A stretch of DNA of 64,000 bases. Origin: Komagataeibacter sucrofermentans DSM 15973 (GTDB taxonomy: Bacteria; Pseudomonadota; Alphaproteobacteria; Acetobacterales; Acetobacteraceae). Position numbers and translations under genes: made by a program. The notes below the pieces were generated by a model. It was not told where the DNA came from. It searched no databases and was given only the letters and a program-made list of their open reading frames with translations. This document shows positions 55,250-62,537 of this stretch, in pieces. Position 1 is the first letter of the stretch, and each line of letters begins with the position of its first letter. The stretch is from NCBI RefSeq assembly GCF_040581405.1, contig NZ_CP137159.1, positions 1 to 64,000 on the forward strand, in the 5' to 3' direction.

Positions 55250-57355
55250 ATGAATGCACCTGCCCCCTGGCCCGCCCTGCGTGATGACCTGGAACTGTTG
55301 CAAGGCCCCGTTGTAAGCGGCGCGCCGACATGGACACTCTATGACCCTGCCCGCCACCGTTACGTGCGCCTTGGCAGCATGGAAATGGAAATCCTGCAAC
55401 GCTGGGACCTGGCTGACCCGAACACGATTGCTCGCGTTGTGCGTGAGCAGACCACGTTTGATGCACAGCCTGCCGATGTCACGGCCCTTGCCGCCTTCCT
55501 GCGGCAGGGAGGGCTGACCACGGCGCAGACCAGCGTGGACAGTGCCCTGCTGGCCCGGCAGGCACGCAGGCCGCCATTGCTGTCATGGATCCTGCATCAT
55601 TACCTGTTCCTGCGGGTCAGGTTGTGCAATCCCGATCCAGTTCTCAAACGCTGCGTGCCGTTTACAAATTGGCTTTTTACCCGCCCGTTTTGTGCCGGGC
55701 TTGTAATGGCGGTGGGGCTGGCGGTCGTGCTGGTCATGCAGCAATGGAGCCTGTATGCTGCGGGGTTCATGCATCTCGTCACCCCACAGGGCGCGATCGG
55801 GATTGCGCTGGCGCTGACATTAAGCAAGACGGTGCATGAACTGGGCCACGGCATTGCGGCACGACATTTTGGCTGCCGGGTGCCAGCCATGGGGGTCGCC
55901 TTTCTGGTCCTGTGCCCCGTTTTATGGACCGATACAACCGATGCATGGCGACTGGTCCGTGCGCGTGACCGGCTGGTGATCGACTGTGCCGGCATGGTGG
56001 CCGAAATCATGCTGGCTACGCTGGCCACCATTATCTGGAGCATTGTACCCGACGGGCCGCTGCGTGATGGCCTGTTCACGTTAAGCAGTTCAACATGGAT
56101 TTTGACCCTATCGGTCAATCTCAGCCCGCTGATGCGGTTTGACGGGTATTATATCCTCTCTGACCTGATGGGTATTCCCAACCTGCAGGAGCGTGCATTT
56201 GCATGGACACGCTGGCGCACCCGCAGGTTCCTGTTTGGTATGGACACGCCTCCACCTGAGGTCTTTCCCGCACGCAGGGGCATCATGCTGGTAGGCTACA
56301 GCCTTGCCACATGGCTTTACCGTTTCTTTCTGTTCACCGGCATTGCGCTGGTTGTCTATCATGCGGTCTTTCCCGCGCTGGGCGTGGTTCTGATGGGAAT
56401 TGAAATCTGGTTTTTCGTTGCCCGACCCATCATGGGAGAGCTGGCGCAATGGGCACAGCAGGCCCTGCATGCACCTGGCAGCCGCCGCGTGCATGTTACG
56501 GGCGTGGGTTTTGTCATACTGCTTGCACTCCTTGTATTTCCATGGAGTCATTCCATCCGCGCGCCTGCCGTATTGCGGGCGGAAGGGCAGAGCATGCTTT
56601 ATACACACGACCCGGGCGTGGTGGTGCGCCTGCTCCCTACGGGCAGCGTGGTACAGGCAGGCGAGGCCGTGGTAGAACTGCGCTCCCCCCAGCTTGACCA
56701 TGACCGTGCGGTTTCAATCGCACGGCTGACAACACTGGACGCCACGCTGTCGGAACGGATGTTTGGTGCAGAAGATACGGCCTCGCTGGATGATACACGT
56801 GACAAAATCGAGCATGAAACCGCCGAACGCCTGCGTGCTGAAGCCGCGATAAGACAGTTGACCATCCGCGCCCCCTTTGCTGGCATGCTAGTCGATGTTC
56901 CACCGGAAATCCATGCGGGTGATACGCTGAAACAGCATGACTATATCGGCTCGGTCATCACGCCGGGGCACCCTGCCATCGAGGCATACGTGCATGAAAC
57001 GGATATAGGCTTCATACAACCCGGCGCACAGGCCAGTTTTATAGCCGATAGCCCTGATACTGCGCGGATAACAGGGCATGTGCAGTCGATCTCGGTCGCA
57101 TCGGTTCCTGAAATTGATGCTCTGGAACAGGCATCGCCCTATGGCGGCCACATCAAGGCACATAAGGACGAAACCAGTCACGCAATGGTGCCGGAAGAAA
57201 CGGTCTATCAGGTTATTGTCCTGCCCGATCGGCCACTGCCACAGCTAAAACGGCGCATGATGGGGATGGTACGAATCCACGCCACCGCCACCAGCTTTGT
57301 GCAACGGACCTATCGCAAGATTGTAGCAGTTTTTATGGGAGAGGCAGGTCTCTAA
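55250..57355 (+). CDS. M50-family zinc metalloprotease fused to HlyD-type adaptor domain
   Basis: Multi-pass inner-membrane protein of 701 residues. The first 100 residues resemble a PqqD-like (RiPP-recognition-type) winged fold (YVRLGSMEMEILQRWDLADP, DVTALAAFLRQGGLT). The site-2-protease motif HELGH is at 196-200 and the second M50 signature, NLSPLMRFDGYYIL, at about 290-303, so the zinc and Asp ligands are kept. Further membrane segments follow to about 440, then a periplasmic HlyD barrel-sandwich and hairpin (DPGVVVRLLPTGSVVQAGEA, IRAPFAGMLVDVPPEIHAGD). It completes a four-gene cluster with no ABC ATPase. It may cleave or thread the giant protein or act as the inner-membrane gate. Decayed transposons follow. 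Confidence 0.82.
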   Translation: MNAPAPWPALRDDLELLQGPVVSGAPTWTLYDPARHRYVRLGSMEMEILQRWDLADPNTIARVVREQTTFDAQPADVTALAAFLRQGGLTTAQTSVDSALLARQARRPPLLSWILHHYLFLRVRLCNPDPVLKRCVPFTNWLFTRPFCAGLVMAVGLAVVLVMQQWSLYAAGFMHLVTPQGAIGIALALTLSKTVHELGHGIAARHFGCRVPAMGVAFLVLCPVLWTDTTDAWRLVRARDRLVIDCAGMVAEIMLATLATIIWSIVPDGPLRDGLFTLSSSTWILTLSVNLSPLMRFDGYYILSDLMGIPNLQERAFAWTRWRTRRFLFGMDTPPPEVFPARRGIMLVGYSLATWLYRFFLFTGIALVVYHAVFPALGVVLMGIEIWFFVARPIMGELAQWAQQALHAPGSRRVHVTGVGFVILLALLVFPWSHSIRAPAVLRAEGQSMLYTHDPGVVVRLLPTGSVVQAGEAVVELRSPQLDHDRAVSIARLTTLDATLSERMFGAEDTASLDDTRDKIEHETAERLRAEAAIRQLTIRAPFAGMLVDVPPEIHAGDTLKQHDYIGSVITPGHPAIEAYVHETDIGFIQPGAQASFIADSPDTARITGHVQSISVASVPEIDALEQASPYGGHIKAHKDETSHAMVPEETVYQVIVLPDRPLPQLKRRMMGMVRIHATATSFVQRTYRKIVAVFMGEAGL

Positions 57356-57367
57356 CACAGGCAAGCA

Positions 57368-58549
57368 CTACTTTGGCAGAATACGTTTTGGGGTCTGGAG
57401 TAGAAGGTTTCCACAGTGCGGGCATTGCCCGATAGGTGGTCGCAGGATGCGATCAAGAATGGCCTGTCGTATTGCTGGCAGACTGGGCTGTGGTGGTGGG
57501 CCGGTGACTCTTTTTTCCCGTCCGACCGCCGTGAGGCGCCGGGAGTGGAGAAAGGCGTAGGCCATCATGGGCATCAGGGCGTGCCAGTGCAGGCCTGCCC
57601 ATGATCGCCCCTCAAAGTGATCGAGGCCCAGTTCCTCCTTGAGTTGCTGATGCGCCTGTTCGCAAACCCATCGGGCCTTGATCGCAGCGGCAGTAGCCTG
57701 AGGGAGGTGTCGGCAGACAGGTTGGACAGATACCGGTGGAACGGTGCTCGCCAATCAGCCAGACTTCATCCCCGGGCATATGCTGGGTCGTCCGGCCAGC
57801 GTTTGGTCCCACGACGCCAGTTGACCCTGCGCCATGTTGCAGTTTCCAGTATCTTATGGGCAGGAACGGATTGCTGTTCCGGTACCGGATGTATCCGGGA
57901 TGGGCCGCGCTTTCTGGCCGGGAAAACCAGCTCCACATCGGGGGAATAGACTTTCTGATGACGTGGTATCCCGACTGCCCAGCGCAGGTTCCGCACGCTC
58001 AGAGCCTGACGGAACCGGGCAGACAGGCATAACCGGCATCCGCAAGAACACAGCCAAAACGGACACCTGCGGCACAGAGGCGATCAATCTTTTCGATAGC
58101 CATCTCCGGTTTGGTCCTGGAGCCCTGATGTTCCAGTGGAATACCGGCCCGCTTCACACATGCCGGATCCGCTGTCCAGATGTCGGGCCGGAACAGACGG
58201 GGTGACAACATCAGTGGCACTTCTCACTCGAAGCCAGTGTCACGGACACCAATGTCTGACAATTTGCTTTCTTGCCCAGGGTCGAAGCATCTTGGGGCGC
58301 CACGCCAACAGAATGTTCTCCCTTCTTGGGAAGGGAGGTATCATCAATGATCATCCACGAACGCTCGCCGCCCACCAGATGGTCAGCATGATGCCACAGA
58401 GCAGCCTCAAGTGGCGCACTGTCCCACACACCGGCACTGACGAAATGATGCAGTCGGTCATAAGGGATATCGCCATTGCGTGCAGCCATGGGCTGCACGC
58501 TCGTGCGGTCACCAGGTCCGATCAGGCCTGCAATATAAACCGGACACAT
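57368..58549 (-). pseudogene. IS701-family transposase with several frameshifts
   Basis: Four successive minus-strand frames together cover most of an IS701-type DDE transposase. The N-terminal part (MIIDDTSLPKKGEHSVGVAP) contains the first catalytic Asp. The middle (CVLADAGYACLPGSVRL), the strand with RNLRWAVGIPRHQKVY and the C-terminal part (QAHQQLKEELGLDHFEGRSW) are each in a different frame. It is therefore inactive. Confidence 0.75.
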
Positions 58550-58564
58550 CGCCCGCTGCGCTTT

Positions 58565-58672
58565 GTGACCCAGTGCGACCAGATACGACCGCTGCGCTCA
58601 TACATTCATGTCTGCAATCCACATCGCAGCAAGAGCTTCATCTTCTATCTCAAAGAATGAGTCCTGAGCCTA
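58565..58672 (+). pseudogene. IS5-type transposase C-terminal scrap
   Basis: A short stretch encodes CDQIRPLRSYIHVC in one frame and RYDRCAHTFMSAIHIAARAS in another. It ends with the same inverted end (58657-58672) as the other IS5 elements in the window. Confidence 0.6.
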
Positions 58673-58689
58673 GAAAGGGCACAGGCACG

Positions 58690-59014
58690 GCGTTCACTAC
58701 GGGCCAGAGCCTCCTGAATGTGTCGGACCGCCTGCCGCGAAGCAGCAGGCGTCACCACTTTTTTCAACAATTTCCTTTAGCGCTGCATTATCCAGCATGG
58801 CATCTGCCAGAAGACGTTTCAGGCGACTGTTTTCACTTTCCTGCGCCTTCAGCCGTTTGGCCTCGGACACCTCAAGACCTCCATGGCGGGTTTTCCATTA
58901 GAAGGTCGCGTCACTGATCCCGTGTTTTCGGCAAAGATCAGAGACCTTCAGACCAGATTCCTGTTCCTTCAGGATCCCCATGATCTGCTCTTCCGTATAG
59001 CGACTGCGTTTCAT
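58690..59014 (-). pseudogene. IS3-family OrfA relic
   Basis: The minus strand begins MKRSRYTEEQIMGILKEQES, the typical IS3 OrfA start, and continues VSDLCRKHGISDATF to an in-frame TAA. It then reads WKTRHGGLEVSEAKRLKAQE, which matches the OrfA fragment at about 12.7-12.9 kb. OrfB is missing. Confidence 0.7.
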
Positions 59015-59283
59015 CCGTCCGTATTCTTATCGATCGGCCTCTACTTTCAAATGGGCACATTTTCGGGGGGCACGTCACTCGGCTTGCGGCCCGGTACCGC
59101 TCGCACTCATAAGCGCCGTGTTTGGTGAGGCCATATCAGCTGTCGCCCAGCAGGTGATAAATGTGGGTGTTCTGGTTGAACCACAACACAGTGTCGCCGG
59201 GGCAGAATGGAATGATCTGGCTTCCGGCCTCAAAAGTGAGCCAAGCTACCATAATGATGGGTGCGGTCATAAATATATAGAAT

Positions 59284-59313
59284 AAGGATATCATATAATT
59301 TAGGCTTATCCTT
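59284..59313. promoter_or_regulatory. Inverted repeat in the luxR promoter region
   Basis: AAGGATA (59284-59290) and TATCCTT (59307-59313) enclose TATAATTTA, which could be the -10 element. It lies 28 bases before the LuxR gene and may be an operator. Confidence 0.4.
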
Positions 59314-59340
59314 GAATGGCATCATGGGGCAACGCAATAG

Positions 59341-60051
59341 ATGGCGGGATTAACAATCGACCTCCTATCGAAGCTGCATGACTTCGAGAACGCAAGCACT
59401 AAACACGATCTTCTAACCGCCTACCTTGACGCCGCCTTGACCGTTGGCGGCGTCCATATAACCATTGTGGAATTAAATAGGACTGAAGATCCTAAGGAAA
59501 ATTTTATACATGTCGGCTACCCAGAGGCATGGGTAAATTTTTATATTGAGAATGATTACATAAGTTCTGATCCAATAATAAAAAAATCTAGATTTATGAG
59601 TCATCCGTATTTCTGGCATGAAATTCACAATATAAACCAAAAAGAAAAAAAGATAATCAGGGATGTATCAGAATTCGGTATAAAAAAAGGAATGACAATA
59701 CCATTCCATACACATGACAGATTGGTTTATGCCATATGTTTTGCATTTACAGACAAAAACGTAGATCAAGAAGTTGAAATTTATCTGCGTGCCTTATCTA
59801 ATTTTTTCATTGCCAGTTATAAAAAGCTGGATGAACCGGCAGATGTGTTGGACCCTATTCTTACCCCGCGTGAAAAAGAATGTCTGAGATGGACAGCCAA
59901 GGGTAAAAGCTCATGGGAAACCGGGATGATTGTTGGTGTCAGTGAGAGAACCGTTAATTTCCATATTAACAATGCACTGCTGAAGCTGAAATGTACAAAT
60001 CGTATCATGGGTGTGGTGAAGGCCATCTGCGCCGGTCTGATTGAACTGTAA
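59341..60051 (+). CDS. LuxR-family quorum-sensing regulator (autoinducer-binding type)
   Basis: Transcription factor of 236 residues. The N-terminal domain keeps the acyl-homoserine-lactone pocket residues: W64, Y68, D77 and P78 (in WVNFYIENDYISSDPI), W92, and the Gly near 113-117. The C-terminal HTH_LuxR domain spans about 174-235 (PREKECLRWTAKGKSSWETG, VSERTVNFHINNALLKLK). Lengths and residues fit a true AHL receptor like GinR of Komagataeibacter. No luxI gene lies next to it in this window. The gene is AT-rich compared with neighbours, which suggests transfer. A near-perfect lux box follows its stop codon. Confidence 0.9.
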   Translation: MAGLTIDLLSKLHDFENASTKHDLLTAYLDAALTVGGVHITIVELNRTEDPKENFIHVGYPEAWVNFYIENDYISSDPIIKKSRFMSHPYFWHEIHNINQKEKKIIRDVSEFGIKKGMTIPFHTHDRLVYAICFAFTDKNVDQEVEIYLRALSNFFIASYKKLDEPADVLDPILTPREKECLRWTAKGKSSWETGMIVGVSERTVNFHINNALLKLKCTNRIMGVVKAICAGLIEL

Positions 60052-60052
60052 A

Positions 60053-60072
60053 ACCTGTCAGACCTGACAGGT
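60053..60072. promoter_or_regulatory. lux box (LuxR-type operator)
   Basis: ACCTGTCAGACCTGACAGGT is a 20-base palindrome with 9-bp perfect arms around AC. It shares ACCTGT...ACAGGT with the canonical Vibrio lux box. It begins one base after the luxR stop codon and lies 58 bases before the likely start of the first small gene, so it can activate that gene in cis. Confidence 0.8.
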
Positions 60073-60130
60073 AACCTGACTGTCGATTTTCATGAATAAT
60101 CCTCTTACCCAACAGCAAGAGGGCGTATCC

Positions 60131-60343
60131 ATGATCGAAGCCGTAACCGCGTCCTCAATAATGACAGCATTGAGCACCAGAATGCAGCATAACAATATGA
60201 ATGAAGATACGAAAACGAAAGCAAATGATATCAAAGCCGCGTTATCGTTTCTGCGCGAAGAAGCGAGAAGGTGCGGCCTAACACAGACTGATAACTCGCT
60301 CTCCATCACAGAAATAATAATTAATATTGAAACAAATAAATAA
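60131..60343 (+). CDS. Small hypothetical protein downstream of a lux box
   Basis: A 70-residue protein from the ATG at 60131, preceded by AGAGGG at a suitable distance. A longer start at 60092 (83 residues) has no ribosome binding site. The product is helical and polar (ALSTRMQHNNMNEDTKTKAN, DIKAALSFLREEARRCG), has no signal or membrane segment, and I do not recognise a family. The position directly after LuxR and its lux box recalls the small GinA proteins of Komagataeibacter quorum sensing. I cannot claim homology by eye. Confidence 0.6.
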   Translation: MIEAVTASSIMTALSTRMQHNNMNEDTKTKANDIKAALSFLREEARRCGLTQTDNSLSITEIIINIETNK

Positions 60344-60364
60344 AATTTTAAGAGGAGTAGTAAA

Positions 60365-60541
60365 TTGTTTATCCGCGACGGTGATATTGAATACCTCGCA
60401 AAGAAACTGTTCTCACAACGCTATCCATTTCGAAAATGGGAGGTCGCGTCGAATTTGACATCCGGTGGCGCTACAGAAGATGAAAAGGAAAAGTTTATGG
60501 ATATGGCCCGGCGTCAATTATCAAGCTGGCATCCGGTGTAA
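60365..60541 (+). CDS. Very small hypothetical protein with TTG start
   Basis: A 58-residue frame begins with TTG at 60365, with a strong AGAGGAG at 60351-60357. The product (FIRDGDIEYLAKKLFSQRYP, then a polar middle and DMARRQLSSWHPV) is soluble and of unknown family. It is 21 bases after the previous small gene, so both could be on one lux-box-driven transcript. The strong ribosome binding site and clean frame argue that it is real. Confidence 0.55.
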   Translation: MFIRDGDIEYLAKKLFSQRYPFRKWEVASNLTSGGATEDEKEKFMDMARRQLSSWHPV

Positions 60542-60902
60542 GTTATAGGTCGCTCCACCCGAAACCGCCTAGTTTTCTACACGATCAACTCACGCTTCCT
60601 CATCTTCTTCTCCCTCAGCGGCATGACCTGCCTCCGTCGCAGCAAGTTCTGCCGCGCCCGCTCGACGCGAGGGCAGGTGCCCCGGTTCTTCTTGATATTC
60701 AGCAGGAACAGGACCGCCTTCATCTTGGCATGCAGGTTGTCCGGCTCGGCCTGATCGATCCGGTCCTACCCGCTACAAGTTCAATTACTGGCGGCATCGC
60801 GAATATGCTGGGCACATTCTGAACGACCTGACAGTTCGAGCGAGCCATCCAATGACTACAGGCTTAAAGATAATTTGTAAGATATGACCCTAAATTAAAA
60901 TT
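60542..60902. other. Mixed intergenic region with an unidentified degraded coding fragment
   Basis: On the minus strand, from about 60764 down to 60577, a frame encodes a basic tail (MKAVLFLLNIKKNRGT, then RRRQVMPLREKKMRKRELIV) with no start codon visible. It may be the end of a lost gene or transposon. Otherwise nothing is recognised. Confidence 0.35.
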
Positions 60903-61724
60903 TTATTTAAAGTTTTGTTTACTTTTTCTGTGCCGCATCCATCTTGCTGTATCAATAACAAAATGTGGAAGTATGTTCCGCATGAATATTTCTGCCATCT
61001 GCATGGTCGATTGTCTGCTGTTGGATAGATAGATCGTGCTGTTTGCCGTCCTGTCGGCTTTTATTTTTGGTGCCGTATAAAAATATGTAATGAGTGTCCG
61101 CCGTAGATACCCTTCTTGCGCGCCCTGGGGGTGTCCATGCCATGAATCAGGCGACTGGAGCATGAGAACGCTGCGCCCAAACTGGGGAACAATTTTTCTG
61201 ATAGGTCGGGTTGGATTTTTCTGCCATAGTTCCAGTAGGCCGCCATATTCTGGCTTCCAGTCATGATTGAGGTAAGTCAGCAAAGCCAGGCGATTTTCAA
61301 GACACGTATGGGGGTGATAACGAAAATCGGTATGAACCTGAAAATGTCCCTGCCCCGCGACTTCGTGCATGCCGCCCCCATAAAGATAAGGGTCGGGAAG
61401 CAGATTCATGATTCCTGTCAATCTGGTCAGTAGCCGGAGGAACGGTGCACCGTTCACAATATCAAAATATCGTTGTATTGCAGCAGGCATGACGGATTGT
61501 GTGCTAGTCGAGCGCTTTGACTGAAGCTGGTTCTGGAATACATTTACATTGTTTACGTGATCGAGATTAAAGGCCTGCAACGCTTCGTTCAGCAGGGAAT
61601 CACAGAACATTCCGTCCATGACCAGATGTGGAAATGGCCTGGCTGTCTTGAACTCTTGCGCAAGACTGTTCATCCGGGAAGTATCGGACCAGTCCATTCT
61701 TTTTAACAGGGGTACGTACGACAT
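60903..61724 (-). CDS. Prolyl-4-hydroxylase-like 2OG-Fe(II) oxygenase
   Basis: Predicted cytoplasmic dioxygenase of 273 residues. The iron ligands appear as H131 and D133 (in HFQVHTDFRYHPHT) and a distal His at 196 or 198 (SPDSWHGHPQG). The 2OG-binding Arg is in RRTLITYFY. The region YLNHDWKPEYGGLLELW matches the P4Hc-type fold (2OG-FeII_Oxy_3/4). Such enzymes hydroxylate protein side chains or small metabolites. It is separate from the lux-box unit and in the opposite direction. The substrate is unknown. Confidence 0.82.
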   Translation of the reverse strand: MSYVPLLKRMDWSDTSRMNSLAQEFKTARPFPHLVMDGMFCDSLLNEALQAFNLDHVNNVNVFQNQLQSKRSTSTQSVMPAAIQRYFDIVNGAPFLRLLTRLTGIMNLLPDPYLYGGGMHEVAGQGHFQVHTDFRYHPHTCLENRLALLTYLNHDWKPEYGGLLELWQKNPTRPIRKIVPQFGRSVLMLQSPDSWHGHPQGAQEGYLRRTLITYFYTAPKIKADRTANSTIYLSNSRQSTMQMAEIFMRNILPHFVIDTARWMRHRKSKQNFK

Positions 61725-61812
61725 CTGCTATCCTAATAATAGCCTTTCCAGGTACGGCAGAGTATCAGAATTTTTTTTAGTGAATCCTATCTGCTGCGTA
61801 GACAAGGAAAGT

Positions 61813-62427
61813 TCAGAAGGGACTTCGATTCTGTATCTGTGACGATGCGACTACATATTTATGATGTACTGTTTCAATATGACACCACGCCTCGCCATAT
61901 TTGGCAGGAATGGTGCCCTTGCCGGCCAAGGTATTCAGCATGCTTTCCAGTTCCGGGAGGAGAAGGGCATGGTCCTGCAGGGGGGCCATCAGTGGCACCT
62001 TGTAGGGGAGCAGGAAATGGCCCGTCACGGGAACGGGGGTTCCGTCCTGTGTCGGTAATGGATCATTTATGGTGGTGCTGACGACCTCTGCCAGTTTCAG
62101 GAAACTTTGCAGGAAATCATTATTATAGGCAAAATTTCCAGCCCCACCCTGCGACCGGATTTCTTTTTCGGGAGAAGGCGCATTGATCCACGCGATGTAA
62201 TGTTTAGCATGTAAGGTATGCAACCCGTCTGCGCTGGCAAATATGTGGTCAATCTCCACACGTTCGTCTGTACCAACTGGCAAGATAATGCCATGCATTA
62301 CGGGTAGGCCACTTGCCACAAGCATCTGCGCAACGGGATCATCCGCGGCAGGCTCGCCGCATAGTTTCTGCCACAGGGTGGCATCTCTATCTGCGGGGAA
62401 ATCTGGATTGCGGTGTGCACGTGTCAT
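61813..62427 (-). CDS. NERD-like (nuclease-related) domain protein, probably inactive
   Basis: A 204-residue soluble protein. Residues about 48-80 follow the NERD pattern (MHGIILPVGTDERVEIDHIF, GLHTLHAKHY). The core acidic site, normally ExK in a VxETKxY motif, reads LHAKHY, so the Glu appears to be His. The C-terminal half (FLKLAEVVSTTINDPLPTQD) is not recognised. NERD proteins are thought to process DNA. The altered motif argues against nuclease activity, and the assignment is tentative. Confidence 0.5.
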   Translation of the reverse strand: MTRAHRNPDFPADRDATLWQKLCGEPAADDPVAQMLVASGLPVMHGIILPVGTDERVEIDHIFASADGLHTLHAKHYIAWINAPSPEKEIRSQGGAGNFAYNNDFLQSFLKLAEVVSTTINDPLPTQDGTPVPVTGHFLLPYKVPLMAPLQDHALLLPELESMLNTLAGKGTIPAKYGEAWCHIETVHHKYVVASSQIQNRSPF

Positions 62428-62495
62428 GTCCGGTCCTGCAACAGATAAAGCTCCAAATCCGATAAGAAGGCTTTTATTGTAAAGAATTGGTAACC

Positions 62496-62510
62496 GGGGA
62501 GCGTCTCCCC
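62496..62510. terminator. Short GC hairpin after the GGDEF-EAL gene
   Basis: A 6-bp stem, GGGGAG/CTCCCC with a 3-base loop, lies 28 bases past the gene's stop. It has no T-run and is a weak candidate terminator. Confidence 0.3.
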
Positions 62511-62537
62511 TTCGTCACGCCGCTATTAATGTCCGTC

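Noticed and set aside
60053-60902. A luxI-type synthase near luxR
   Set aside because: The remaining sequence on both strands has no frame of suitable length or synthase motifs; only two tiny genes and a degraded fragment are visible.
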